Notes: generated by a model from the letters alone, not told the origin. DNA of 64,000 nucleotides from an uncultured Spirochaetaceae bacterium (GCA_944389105.1 CALXLD010000039.1:43715-107714); one strand, 5' to 3'. Shown: positions 16,037 to 25,075, counted from the first letter of the stretch. A program made the numbers and translations.

Positions 16037-16576
16037 ATGTCTAACAGAGGAACAGTTGTCGCTTTTTTCTCGCATAGCGGAGAGAACTATAAAGTAGGTA
16101 CTATAGAGACTGGGAACGGAAGGATCATAGCTTCGATGATAAGCAGGATGCTTGGGGTTCCTGAGTATGAGATATGTACGGAGAAGGGCTATCCTGATGA
16201 CTATGAGGAGTGCAGCAGAATTGCGAAGGAGGAGAGGGAGAGCAACGCACGTCCATCATTGCGTTTTCCTCTTCCCGATATCACTGATATAAATTCGATG
16301 ATCCTGGTTTATCCTAACTGGTGGGGAGATCTGCCAATGGCTGTATACACAATGCTGGATTCAATCGACACCAATGGCCTGAAGATCTATCCAGTATGCA
16401 CACACGAGGATAACGGACTTGCAATGACTGACAGAATGCTGATGCTTGCATATCCAGATGCCTCAGTAATGAAGGGATTGGCTATAAGAGGAACCGCGGT
16501 CCAGGAAAGATCCGATGAGGTTGAGGAAAGCATCAGGAAGTATCTTGAGAAGGTCGGTTTCAGCCTGCATTCCTGA
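16037..16576 (+). CDS. Flavodoxin-family protein
   Basis: This 179-aa protein starts at ATG 16037, just after GGAGG at 16028-16032; the longer frame from 15968 would run through the promoter. The N-terminal AFFSHSGENYKVGTIETGNGRIIA is the FMN phosphate-binding loop of the flavodoxin_4 type (S-x-T/S-G-N-T variants). The central LVYPNWWGDLPMAVYTMLD is the characteristic P-x-x-W-x-x-x-P block. Such proteins act as NAD(P)H:quinone or general electron carriers. It is predicted cytosolic. Partner not evident from neighbours. Confidence 0.88.
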   Translation: MSNRGTVVAFFSHSGENYKVGTIETGNGRIIASMISRMLGVPEYEICTEKGYPDDYEECSRIAKEERESNARPSLRFPLPDITDINSMILVYPNWWGDLPMAVYTMLDSIDTNGLKIYPVCTHEDNGLAMTDRMLMLAYPDASVMKGLAIRGTAVQERSDEVEESIRKYLEKVGFSLHS

Positions 16577-16620
16577 TTTAGGCTTTCTTTGATATAATCC
16601 ACTGCCGCTTGGGAGGAAAA

Positions 16621-17790
16621 ATGTTTTCACTAGGTAGTTTTCTTGGCGTACAGAAAGAAAACAGAAGTCTTCTATATCGTATTTATTTCGCATTTTTTGC
16701 ATCGGGTGCTATGAGTACTCTGCTTGGAGCAATACTTCCGGAAATGGGAGAAGCCTATAATCTTGATTATGCATTCCGCGGAGTTCTTTTATCAGCTCAT
16801 CAGATCGGCAACCTTGTCGCTGTCATAGCATCTGGATTCATCCCATATCTCATCGGAAGGAAGAAAAGCACATTTATTCTTGGCCTGGGAATCGTTCTGG
16901 GGCTATTGCTGATGACACTCACAGGGAATCCTGTCCTGCTTTTCATTGCTTTTGCCCTTACCGGAATAGGCAGAGGGACTATGAGCAATATAACGAATGT
17001 CGTGGTTGGGGAGAATGCAGAGAATAAGGCAGCTGGCCTGAATCTTCTCCATGCCTCATTCGCCGTAGGTGCATTCATTTCCCCTTTTGCTGCGATTGCG
17101 GTAATTCCTTCCAGCTGGAAAATCGCTCCCTGGATTTTTGCCTCCCTCATGCTGCTGACACTCCTTCTGATTCTCTTCAGCCGTCTTTCCTCGGAACGTG
17201 TAAGGCGTGAGAAGGGGGAGGGGACGATTCCTCGTTCCATTCATTTCTGGCTGAACACAATGATCATGTTCTTCTATCTCTGTGCGGAAGCTTCTCTCAT
17301 AGGATGGCTTGTCACATATTTCCAGGATGCTGGTATCTTCCCTGATTCCGTATCTACTGCGATGCAGTCATTTTTATGGATAATGATTCTTATTGGACGT
17401 CTTCTGTGTGCTGTGGTCTCCCCGAAGATGAATAAGAATGTCCTTATTCTTATCCTTGGCTTGATGATGACGGGTTTCTTCACCCTGATGATCACGGCAG
17501 AGAATCCTGTTGTCATTGTAATAGCTGTATTCCTTGTAGGTCTCTCGATGAGCGGCATCTATCCAACAACGCTTTCGACTATGGAGAAGAAATACAACAG
17601 CTCCACAGTCGCTACAGGGCTGTGCATCGGCTGTGCGACGGTTGGAGCAATAATAATGCCGACAATCGTAGGATCTGTTGCTGAGAGTTCTGGAATCGAA
17701 GGTGGAATTGCCACAATCTCAGTCGCGCTTGGAATCATGGTCATCCTGATGATTGTCAAAGTGATTACAGGAAGGAATCTCAGAACGTGA
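16621..17790 (+). CDS. MFS transporter, FucP-like sugar/solute permease
   Basis: This 389-aa, twelve-helix major facilitator starts at ATG 16621 directly after GGGAGG. Motif A is seen as YLIGRKKSTFILGLG, and TNVVVGENAENKAAGLNLLHASFAVGAFISPF resembles the N-x-x-H-x-x-F-G-x-G helix of the fucose/glucose-galactose permease group. The second half has GLSMSGIYPTTLSTMEKK. A sugar is the likely substrate, but no sugar-catabolic gene is adjacent. Its last 11 bp overlap the end of the convergent lipoprotein gene. Confidence 0.85.
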   Translation: MFSLGSFLGVQKENRSLLYRIYFAFFASGAMSTLLGAILPEMGEAYNLDYAFRGVLLSAHQIGNLVAVIASGFIPYLIGRKKSTFILGLGIVLGLLLMTLTGNPVLLFIAFALTGIGRGTMSNITNVVVGENAENKAAGLNLLHASFAVGAFISPFAAIAVIPSSWKIAPWIFASLMLLTLLLILFSRLSSERVRREKGEGTIPRSIHFWLNTMIMFFYLCAEASLIGWLVTYFQDAGIFPDSVSTAMQSFLWIMILIGRLLCAVVSPKMNKNVLILILGLMMTGFFTLMITAENPVVIVIAVFLVGLSMSGIYPTTLSTMEKKYNSSTVATGLCIGCATVGAIIMPTIVGSVAESSGIEGGIATISVALGIMVILMIVKVITGRNLRT

Positions 17791-19039
17791 GAGTCCTATT
17801 GCTGTAAACTGCCCTTCCTGAGACGGGGAGCCCCAGAATGAGGTTTTCGCTTCTTTCTGCTGAGAGGCTGTCCCCGTCTTCTTTTATTCTGAAAAATACC
17901 GGTTCTTCGCCGTCAAGCATTCCTTTTACAGCCTCAAGGGCTATTTCAAATTCCCTGTCATCCTCTTTGAATATGAGACCATCTGAGACTGCTTCATATT
18001 CTCCTGCTGTAAGAATCCCTGATTCCATCTTTCCTGCCAGTGTTAGAAAAAGCTTTCCGCTTACAGTTATTCCTTTTCCCCTTATCCCGAAATTATCCAT
18101 ATCCAGCTCTGCCAGGAATGCGCTTCCATCAAGATCTGCGGCAGTCAGGGTTATCACACCGCTCAGGCTGCCATTTACAAGGTCGGAGAGGGTGAAAATG
18201 AGATTGCTGTTCCTGAATTCTTCCAGATAGGATGAGGCTATTATGTCGATTTCCATTTTCTCCGGTATCACGGTTCTGGCCAGAACAATCCTGGAATCCA
18301 CGGAGAATGTCTTTCCGTCAATGTTTATTCCTGCCTCTTCAGACTCCGAGGAGATGCTTATCTGGATCTTCCCGCATTCTATATGGAGAGTCCAGCTTCC
18401 ATCAGCGTTTCCGCTGAAGACAGCAGAGCCATCAGGGATAAGCTCTGTAGCTTCTCCTTCCGGAATGAAGCTGAACTGTGACAATGCATTTTCAGCCGCA
18501 GCCTGTATTGCCTGTATATCATCATTGGTCAGATTCCCTTTATCATCTTCAGGAAATATCACAACTGCTGTATTGTCTTCATCTCCAGCTCTTATTTTTC
18601 CCGTAGCCGGGTATTTCAGGCTGCCAGTGGAGGCAAGAGTGGGGGTGTTTTCATCAATGCTGAAGATCACGGCCTCGGTTTCCGAGGCGGCATCTTCTAT
18701 TGAAACCGGAATTCCAAGGGCTGTAAGGCTGCCGTTCATCAGGTACCTTTCCGCAATAAGGAAATTCCCTTCTTTCCTTCCGCTGAAGATTATTTCAATT
18801 TCACCGCTGGCTCTGCTTTTGCCGTAACCATTCAATGAAACCAGGATTCTGATATTCCCTTCTATTTCTTCAGGGGAAACTTCCTTGGCAGGATTCTCCA
18901 TGAAATCTGCAGCTGTCAGATCTTCAAACAGCGCAAGGACTGCTTCTCCTCCGTCATTGCCGGCGGAGGAGTCCCAGAGTGATTGTACACATGATGTAAA
19001 GGCTAAGAGGCATAGTGCTGTAAAAATGAGTTTCCGCAT
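17780..19039 (-). CDS. Large exported lipoprotein of unknown function
   Basis: This 419-aa protein starts MRKLIFTALCLLAFTSC, so Cys17 is the lipidation site, and GGATGG precedes the ATG. The mature part is built of amphipathic beta strands with repeated statements such as SLTALGIPVS, KTFSVDSRIV, VNGSLSGVITLTAADLDGSAF and ESGILTAGEYEAV. It has no Cys after the lipobox and no catalytic motif I recognise. A beta-rich surface or periplasmic lipoprotein is likely. It overlaps the convergent MFS gene by 11 bp and is separated from malQ by a short gap. Confidence 0.7.
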   Translation of the reverse strand: MRKLIFTALCLLAFTSCVQSLWDSSAGNDGGEAVLALFEDLTAADFMENPAKEVSPEEIEGNIRILVSLNGYGKSRASGEIEIIFSGRKEGNFLIAERYLMNGSLTALGIPVSIEDAASETEAVIFSIDENTPTLASTGSLKYPATGKIRAGDEDNTAVVIFPEDDKGNLTNDDIQAIQAAAENALSQFSFIPEGEATELIPDGSAVFSGNADGSWTLHIECGKIQISISSESEEAGINIDGKTFSVDSRIVLARTVIPEKMEIDIIASSYLEEFRNSNLIFTLSDLVNGSLSGVITLTAADLDGSAFLAELDMDNFGIRGKGITVSGKLFLTLAGKMESGILTAGEYEAVSDGLIFKEDDREFEIALEAVKGMLDGEEPVFFRIKEDGDSLSAERSENLILGLPVSGRAVYSNRTLTF

Positions 19040-19098
19040 AGAACCATCCTTTGAATAATTGCTTCTGGTTCTAAATACTCGCTATGCCCCATTTCCGG

Positions 19099-20649
19099 TC
19101 AGGATTTTCTCAGCATTTCCTCATCTTCTTCGGCAGTACGTCCATTCCTGCCTGAAATGCGTGATAGAAATGCGAATCTGCTTATCCTGTAGTCAGTAAG
19201 GTCCTCATCTTCCATACGCCATGTCCAGTTCTCGTTGTTGCAGGTGGAAGGGAAGTTCATTCTTGCCTCGCTGCCTTTCTCCAGCACATCCTGCATAGGT
19301 ATTATGACTGTATCAGCATTTGACATCATCACGCTTCTGATCATTGCCCAGACAATTTCCTCATCAGGAGAGGCAAGGTATTCTCTTGCCATATGCTTCT
19401 CAATAGGAGAAAGCTTGTCAAACCAGCCACGGACGGTGTCATTATCGTGCGTGCCCGTATATGCTACGAAGCTTCTTGTGTAGTTGTGGGGTAGAAAATC
19501 ATCATACGTGTTGAGATTTCCATCGCTTTTCCTGGAGAAACCGAACTGGGCGATTTTCATTCCAGGGAACCCGAACTCTTCCCTGAGTGCAGCAACTGAT
19601 GGAGTCATCCATCCGAGGTCTTCAGCTATAATAGGGATCTTCCCCATATCCTTCTCAAGAGCTTTGAAGAAAGCTTTCCCCGGGGATTTTTTCCAGATAC
19701 CATGCTCTGCGGTTTTTTCAGAGGCTTTTATCTCGTAATAGGCATCGAAACCTCGGAAGTGGTCAACGCGCAGGATATCCGTCATTTCCAGACATCTTCT
19801 GATACGTTCCTTCCACCATCTGAAACCATCTGCTTCATGTTTTTTCCAGTCATAGACTGGGTTGCCCCAAAGCTGTCCGGTTGCGGAGAAATTGTCTGGC
19901 GGAACACCGGAAACAGCACTGTACCGCCCCTTTGCATCTGTTTTGAAAAGTTCCAGGTGAGACCATGTATCAGCACTGTCTGCCCCCGCGAAGATCGGGA
20001 TATCACCGATAAGGCTAAGTCCTTTCTCATGAATATAAGAGAGAAGGGCTCCCATTTCCTTTGAGAAAAGGTATTGCATCGCGATATATACATCTATATC
20101 GTTTTTCTTTTCTTTTCTTATTCTCTCAAGGGTTTCCTTGTCCCTCCATCCTTCTTTTCTGTCCCATATTGTATGCCATCTGGCATCCTGGTACTTCTCA
20201 TAGAGCACCATAAAGAGGGCATAGTCCTCTATCCAATAGCTTTCTTTTTTCCTGAAATCCTCTATTGCTTCCCTTTCCTTTCCCTGATAAGCATTCCATC
20301 CAGCTCTCTTCATTCTTGGAAGCTTCCATTCGGAAACTGTCCTGAAGTCAACTCTGGAATGGGAGAAGTCGGGATGCAGCAAGTCCTCTTTTTTCAGATA
20401 TCCGTCCCGATAGAGAAGCTCAGGGGATAGGAGAAGCTCGTTTCCTGCAAATGCACTCCTCTGTGCATATGGGCTGTTTCCATAACCTGTAGGGCCCAAC
20501 GGAAGAACCTGCCATAGCGTTGCTCCGGTTCTGGCTATTTTATCTGCCATTGCATAGGCATCCGGGCCAAGATCTCCGATTCCATATTCAGATGGCAGTG
20601 ATGTGATATGAAGCAGTATTCCTGAAGATCTTTTTCCGCTGATGTTCAT
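19099..20649 (-). CDS. malQ: 4-alpha-glucanotransferase (amylomaltase, GH77)
   Basis: This 516-aa disproportionating enzyme transfers maltosyl and longer chains between maltodextrins, releasing glucose. It has a GH77 start, RSSGILLHITSLPSEYGIGDLGPDAY, with TLWQVLPLGPTGYGNSPYAQRSAFAGN. It also has the nucleophile strand ILRVDHFRGFDAYYEI (Asp in RVDHFRG), the acid/base in IIAEDLGWMTPSV, and YTGTHDNDTVRGW. The length is normal for the bacterial type. ATG overlaps the LacI regulator stop (ATGA), so it is the last gene of the maltodextrin operon. Confidence 0.95.
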   Translation of the reverse strand: MNISGKRSSGILLHITSLPSEYGIGDLGPDAYAMADKIARTGATLWQVLPLGPTGYGNSPYAQRSAFAGNELLLSPELLYRDGYLKKEDLLHPDFSHSRVDFRTVSEWKLPRMKRAGWNAYQGKEREAIEDFRKKESYWIEDYALFMVLYEKYQDARWHTIWDRKEGWRDKETLERIRKEKKNDIDVYIAMQYLFSKEMGALLSYIHEKGLSLIGDIPIFAGADSADTWSHLELFKTDAKGRYSAVSGVPPDNFSATGQLWGNPVYDWKKHEADGFRWWKERIRRCLEMTDILRVDHFRGFDAYYEIKASEKTAEHGIWKKSPGKAFFKALEKDMGKIPIIAEDLGWMTPSVAALREEFGFPGMKIAQFGFSRKSDGNLNTYDDFLPHNYTRSFVAYTGTHDNDTVRGWFDKLSPIEKHMAREYLASPDEEIVWAMIRSVMMSNADTVIIPMQDVLEKGSEARMNFPSTCNNENWTWRMEDEDLTDYRISRFAFLSRISGRNGRTAEEDEEMLRKS

Positions 20650-21665
20650 AATGCCTCCTTTAGGGTTGTTCCTTCGCTGAAATAATAAGGAATAAGGGTT
20701 TTTATCGGAGCCTGTTCCCCGTTAATGAGACTGAAGAGCACTTCAGCGCTTCTCATTCCTTTTTCCTTTCCGCTCTGGTGTATTGTCGTGAGCCGTCTGG
20801 TGTGAAAACCATCTTCCTCAATACCATCGAATCCTATGACTGAAATATTGAGATTGAGCTCATCCAGCACTTCTATGATACCCAGTGCGACTGCATCCGA
20901 CATTGTCACGAAACATGTAGGGCTTTTTTCCTTCAGGATGGTTCTCGCTGCATTGATTCCATCCTGAAGCGTGGTTTCTGTCGATACGAGAGTGAGATCC
21001 GAAAGGGACATCGAGTATTTTTCCAGAGCCTTCATATATCCTTTCTTTCTTTTCTTGACGACAGATTCTGCTTCGCTGTTCCTCTTTGCATAGGCATCTT
21101 CTGGCAGGGATATTATCGCGATATCCCTGTGTCCTTTCTCCAGAACCTTTGAAAGCTGAAGTTCTGCAGCTGATACATCATCGACGGAAACAGAATGGAT
21201 TTCATCATCGAACGAGCCATCTATCGCAACAATCGGCATCTGCCGCTGTCTGAGTATTCCTTTGATGTTCTTGTCGATAGCAAGACCGAGTGTGATGATG
21301 CCATCGACTGTGGCATTCTTCACAGCTTCTATTACTGAGGAGTGCAGGGGAGGAATCAGCGTCAGCATGTAGCCATGTTCCTGACAGACCTCGGCAATTC
21401 CCCTCATGACTTCCTGCATATACGGGTTCATAAGGGTGTATTCAACACGCTGCGGCAGCAGAAATCCCAGCGACATATGCTTGCCAAGCGAGAAGTTCCT
21501 CGCCATCGGATCCGGAATGTAATCAAGTTCCTCTGCGGCTTTGAGTATTGCCTCAACAGCCTCCTTTGATATTCGCGAAGGCGAATTGAACGCAAATGAG
21601 ACAGCCGTCTTCGAGTATCCGGTCTTGTCTGCAATATCCTGTATAGTTGTCCTTTTCACCTTCAT
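20646..21665 (-). CDS. LacI-family transcriptional regulator of the maltodextrin operon
   Basis: This 339-aa regulator starts at ATG 21665. An earlier ATG at 21671 overlaps the permease stop, but AGGA is only 2 nt from it against 8 nt from 21665. Residues 1-50 form the LacI DNA-binding head (TTIQDIADKTGYSKTAVSFAFNSPSRISKEAVEAI) plus hinge helix YIPDPMARNFSLGK. The rest is a periplasmic-binding-protein fold for a sugar effector. It lies inside the operon it probably represses through palindromes at 24837-24861. The effector is likely a maltodextrin (inference). Confidence 0.9.
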   Translation of the reverse strand: MKVKRTTIQDIADKTGYSKTAVSFAFNSPSRISKEAVEAILKAAEELDYIPDPMARNFSLGKHMSLGFLLPQRVEYTLMNPYMQEVMRGIAEVCQEHGYMLTLIPPLHSSVIEAVKNATVDGIITLGLAIDKNIKGILRQRQMPIVAIDGSFDDEIHSVSVDDVSAAELQLSKVLEKGHRDIAIISLPEDAYAKRNSEAESVVKKRKKGYMKALEKYSMSLSDLTLVSTETTLQDGINAARTILKEKSPTCFVTMSDAVALGIIEVLDELNLNISVIGFDGIEEDGFHTRRLTTIHQSGKEKGMRSAEVLFSLINGEQAPIKTLIPYYFSEGTTLKEAL

Positions 21666-21670
21666 CAGCA

Positions 21671-22513
21671 TTATCCTTTTACAGCTCCTGCAAGAACTCC
21701 CTTGATTATGTACTTCTGGCAGAAAAGATAGAATACGATTACCGGAATCATGGCAAGTACAAGCATTGCCATCATCGCGCCCATATCTACAGAACCATAA
21801 CCGCCTCTCAGGTACTGGATGGCTACAGGAATGGTCCTGTATTCGGTTCCGATTACAAGATATGGCATCAGGTAATCGTTCCATACCCACATAGTCTCAA
21901 GTATTGCTATTGTGATTGCAGTGCTCTTGAGCATCGGAAGGACAACGGAGAAGAATGTCCTGACAGGATTTGCACCATCAATCATCGCTGCCTCTTCAAG
22001 CGCTATTGGTATGCTTTTTATGAATCCGCTGAACATGAATGTGCTCATTCCGCAGCCGAATCCTACATAAAGGATTATGATTCCTACCGGATTGTCTATA
22101 TGGAGCATGTTTGCGAATTTGCTCATTGTGAACATCACCATCTGGAATGGAACGATCATTGAGAAAACAAGAAGATAGTAAATCCCTGATGTGACTTTTC
22201 CCTTTACCCTTGTTATGTACCAGGCAAGCATGCTTGTCAGAAGCAGGATGCAGAAAACGGAAGCTATTGTGATCCACAGCGAGTAGCCGAACGCGCTGAA
22301 GAAGCTTATCTTCTCGATTCCGTTCATATAATTGCTTATCCCGACAAAACTCTGTTCATTCGGAAGCTTGAAAGCACCAGTGGATGAAATGAAGAGGTTT
22401 GCCTTCACTGAATTCATCAGCACTACAAGAATAGGGAAGATGATGAATGCCGCTACAACCAGAAGCACCAAGAAGAGAATCCATTTTGTATATTTCTTTC
22501 CAACCTGTGCCAT
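21671..22513 (-). CDS. Maltodextrin-type ABC transporter permease (MalG-like)
   Basis: This 280-aa inner-membrane protein of the CUT1 MalG class has six helices. Its EAA loop is seen as EEAAMIDGANPVRTFFSVVLPMLKSTAITIAI, which docks the ATPase. It lacks the long periplasmic loop of MalF. The ATG shares one base with the MalF-like stop, and its own stop forms TAATG with the regulator gene. No ATPase gene lies in the operon, so a MsmK/MalK-type ATPase elsewhere must energise it, as is usual for CUT1 systems in many bacteria. Confidence 0.92.
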   Translation of the reverse strand: MAQVGKKYTKWILFLVLLVVAAFIIFPILVVLMNSVKANLFISSTGAFKLPNEQSFVGISNYMNGIEKISFFSAFGYSLWITIASVFCILLLTSMLAWYITRVKGKVTSGIYYLLVFSMIVPFQMVMFTMSKFANMLHIDNPVGIIILYVGFGCGMSTFMFSGFIKSIPIALEEAAMIDGANPVRTFFSVVLPMLKSTAITIAILETMWVWNDYLMPYLVIGTEYRTIPVAIQYLRGGYGSVDMGAMMAMLVLAMIPVIVFYLFCQKYIIKGVLAGAVKG

Positions 22514-23358
22514 CAGTTCTCAACCTCCTTCTTTCTTGTGAATGCAAGCTGAAGCAATGCGATAGCCGCTACGATTATTGTGAAGATTACGGCTTTTGCC
22601 TGTCCGACTCCTTCGAAACCTACTCTTGAATAGAATGTGTTGAAGATATTGAGGGCAAGCATTTCAGTCTGATGGTTAGGAGCTCCATTTGTAAGAGCAA
22701 GGTTCTGATCGTAGAGCTTGAAGCCATTTGTAAGCGTGAGGAAGAGACAGATAGTGATACTTGGCATCACCGATGGGATGATGATCCTGAAAAGGGTGGT
22801 CCTTCCGTTTGCCCCGTCGATGGAAGCTGCTTCAAGCATGTCGCTTGGTACATTCTGTATTGCAGCTATATATATTACCATCATGTAACCTATGTTCTGC
22901 CAGTTCATGAGGATGACAAGGCCCCAGAATCCATATGAGGCATCTGAGAGCAGAGTCTTTTCAAAACCCGCAAGGAAACCATTCAGGACGACCTGCCATA
23001 TCCATCCCAGGACGATTCCTCCGATCAGATTAGGCATAAAGAAGATAGTTCTGAAACCGTTTGTTCCAGGTATATTTCTCGTAAGTGCAAGGGCCAATGC
23101 GAATGCAAGTATATTTATGGTTATTACAGTTACCACGGTAAAGGCGAGGGTGAACCAGAATGCTGATGTGAAATAGTTGTCTACAGTGAATGCCCTTACA
23201 TAATTCTGGAATCCGACGAATGTGGCATCTGTTATGGTTGAGAACTCGCAGAATGAAAGCACAAGTCCCCATACCATAGGAATAAGGAATGATAAGGCAA
23301 AGCAGATCAGCGCAGGAAGCGCGAAGAGCGGAAAATATTTTCTTAGAGCTTTTTCCAT
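22513..23358 (-). CDS. Maltodextrin-type ABC transporter permease (MalF-like)
   Basis: This 281-aa CUT1 permease has six helices, with an EAA loop LEAASIDGANGRTTLFRIIIPSVMPSITICLFLTL. It starts MEKALRKYFPLFALPALICFALSFLIPMVWGL, the common entry of UgpA/MalF-like proteins lacking E. coli MalF's extra domain. An AGAGG precedes the ATG. Between it and the binding-protein gene lies a 9-bp stem hairpin that could lower permease expression relative to the binding protein. Confidence 0.92.
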   Translation of the reverse strand: MEKALRKYFPLFALPALICFALSFLIPMVWGLVLSFCEFSTITDATFVGFQNYVRAFTVDNYFTSAFWFTLAFTVVTVITINILAFALALALTRNIPGTNGFRTIFFMPNLIGGIVLGWIWQVVLNGFLAGFEKTLLSDASYGFWGLVILMNWQNIGYMMVIYIAAIQNVPSDMLEAASIDGANGRTTLFRIIIPSVMPSITICLFLTLTNGFKLYDQNLALTNGAPNHQTEMLALNIFNTFYSRVGFEGVGQAKAVIFTIIVAAIALLQLAFTRKKEVEN

Positions 23359-23386
23359 TTTTAACCTCTGGTGTCAATTAAGAATA

Positions 23387-23419
23387 AAGCCGTCAGATCA
23401 GAGGCTGAAATGACGGCTT
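23387..23419 (-). promoter_or_regulatory. Intercistronic hairpin between binding-protein and permease genes
   Basis: A perfect 9-bp stem (23419-23411 with 23395-23387 on the minus strand) has a 15-nt loop and is followed by TATTCTT. It lies 18 bp after the binding-protein stop. It may be a partial terminator or a 3'-end stabiliser giving excess binding protein over permease, as between malE and malF elsewhere. Confidence 0.6.
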
Positions 23420-23436
23420 CTGAAGGGAAGCTGTGA

Positions 23437-24771
23437 TTACCTTGTAAGGGAAGCCTCACGTGCCCATGCATCCTTTGCAGTCTGTGTTACCTGATCCCAG
23501 GTATAGTTGCCGTTGATGTATTCGAGCATTGCCTGTGCGAAATCAGCTTTCCACTGCTCTGATGGAATTCCATTGAATACCCATGGGATTGAACTTACGC
23601 CATCTTTGTTCATCCAGATATTGACCTGCTTGGCCAGAGGATCGTTTGGAACCTCGTCTGCCGAGAAGGATGAGAATGGTGTGATGAACATAAGGTCGTT
23701 TGTAACGATTGCCTTTCCCTCATCGCTGCTGTAGAGCCATGTAAGGAATGTATCTGCTCCTTCAAGAGCCTCTGGGGAGGCATTCTTGTTGAATGCAAGG
23801 TAGTTCTCTGTTCCAACATTTATGCCCTTTGATTCTTCGTCATCAAGTCCCATGTAGAGCGGGAGGAATTTGATATCCTCATCAGAGACAACATTCCCCT
23901 GTGTTCCGAGAATCTGTGCGGCTGCCCAGTTTCCGTTCTGTACCATCGCAACCTGTCCGAGTGCAAATTCTGCCATGCTGTCAGCATCTGCCTTTGATCC
24001 TACCATTCCTCTCGGAGTGATGGAGTTGTCGAGATAGAGATCGAAGATATTGCGGAAATTATCTGTGTAGGTGAAATCGAATGCTGCTGCAGCCTGAGCT
24101 GTTGCAAGATCTCCGAATTCAGCCTGAAGAGCTGGGTTCACAAGATGCGTTGTCCATCTCCACTCTGATCCTGGCATGAATGATGTGGAAGCAAATACGC
24201 CCTGGATTCCAAGCTCGTCGAGATGTGCACTCATGTCCTCAACGACTGCCTTGAGTGTCTCGAATGATGTGATTTCGTCAGCAGATGAGATGTCGACAGC
24301 TTTGTCAGGGAGTGCAAAGTACTTTCTCATGATTGCATCGTTATAGATGATTCCATAACCCTCTACAGCATATGGTACTGCTACTACATTCCCATCAAGG
24401 GAAAGTGCCATTCCCTTGTCTGCAAGAAGCGCATAGAAGCTTGTGTTCTGCAGAGGAGCTACTGTATTGACGTTCTCAGCAATACCGACAGGTCCGTTTA
24501 CCTGGAAGATTGTAGGAGGTGCTGATTTGGAGAGTTCGCTTCTCAATGTCGACTGGTACTGGTTGGAAGCTGCTGTAACAACTTTCAGTGTGTACTGTGG
24601 ATATGCGCTTTCAAATGCTGGTTTTACAACATCTGTGTATACATCTGCAATTTCTGGTTTGAAGTTCAGGAAGTAGATTTCGGTCTTTCCAGAGTCTTCA
24701 CTTGAGCCTCCGGCGAATATTCCGGTTATAGCAACGAGGGCTATAAGCACAAGAGCCAATGCTTTTTTCAT
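23437..24771 (-). CDS. Sugar (maltodextrin-type) ABC transporter substrate-binding protein
   Basis: This 444-aa SBP_bac_1 family protein starts MKKALALVLIALVAITGIFAGGSS: a signal peptide with no lipobox Cys, a form I associate with spirochaete binding proteins. Fold signatures include TLRSELSKSAPPTIFQVN and VVAVPYAVEGYGIIYN near the N-lobe, and FALGQVAMVQNGNWAAAQI in the middle. Strong AAGGAG lies 7 nt before the ATG. As first gene of the operon with MalF/MalG-like permeases, a LacI regulator and MalQ, maltodextrins are the likely ligand. Confidence 0.9.
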   Translation of the reverse strand: MKKALALVLIALVAITGIFAGGSSEDSGKTEIYFLNFKPEIADVYTDVVKPAFESAYPQYTLKVVTAASNQYQSTLRSELSKSAPPTIFQVNGPVGIAENVNTVAPLQNTSFYALLADKGMALSLDGNVVAVPYAVEGYGIIYNDAIMRKYFALPDKAVDISSADEITSFETLKAVVEDMSAHLDELGIQGVFASTSFMPGSEWRWTTHLVNPALQAEFGDLATAQAAAAFDFTYTDNFRNIFDLYLDNSITPRGMVGSKADADSMAEFALGQVAMVQNGNWAAAQILGTQGNVVSDEDIKFLPLYMGLDDEESKGINVGTENYLAFNKNASPEALEGADTFLTWLYSSDEGKAIVTNDLMFITPFSSFSADEVPNDPLAKQVNIWMNKDGVSSIPWVFNGIPSEQWKADFAQAMLEYINGNYTWDQVTQTAKDAWAREASLTR

Positions 24772-24836
24772 ACTTTTTCTCCTTTTGTTTCCTTTCCCTT
24801 TTCCGGGAGTTTCTGGAAATCTTCTATTAAAACAGT

Positions 24837-24861
24837 AAATCGGTTTTGTTAACCGGTCAAC
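24837..24861. promoter_or_regulatory. Pair of LacI-type operator palindromes upstream of the maltodextrin operon
   Basis: Two adjacent CG-centred imperfect palindromes, AAATCGGTTT (24837-24846) and GTTAACCGGTCAAC (24848-24861), lie 66-90 bp before the operon's first ATG. Minus-strand TTGACC within the second could be a -35. This is the expected site for the operon's own LacI-family repressor. Confidence 0.6.
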
Positions 24862-25037
24862 AAAAAAGTTCTGAAACTTTTTATTTTATTTAAATGTAAT
24901 AAATTAATCTGCTAGCTAAACAAATTTAGCAGAATACTGTGAGACAAGGTCATGCACAAAGGGAAAACGGTGTTGTATTTCTATCCGGCAAAAAGCGGGG
25001 AAACATTGCAAAGCTTGTTTTTTCATCATTCTTCTGA
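24862..25037. other. Rest of the 304-bp divergent gap (24772-25075)
   Basis: No gene is seen here. The stretch is AT-rich near 24880-24930 and contains a perfect 6-bp inverted repeat with a CAAA loop, GCTAAA (24915-24920) facing TTTAGC (24925-24930). That could be a regulator site for either flanking operon or a small hairpin. No tRNA or riboswitch pattern was recognised. Confidence 0.4.
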
Positions 25038-25066
25038 GTGACAATGTTTATTCATTACTGTAGAAT
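25038..25066 (+). promoter_or_regulatory. Promoter of the decarboxylase beta-subunit gene, nearly leaderless
   Basis: GTGACA (25038-25043), a 17-bp spacer and TAGAAT (25061-25066), each matching consensus at five of six bases. The start codon lies 9 nt after the -10, leaving a leader of about 3 nt and no Shine-Dalgarno sequence. Confidence 0.7.
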
Positions 25067-25075
25067 CAGAGCGTT

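Noticed and set aside
24862..25037. tRNA, riboswitch or sRNA in the largest gap
   Set aside because: No cloverleaf or known aptamer pattern could be drawn; only a short hairpin is visible.
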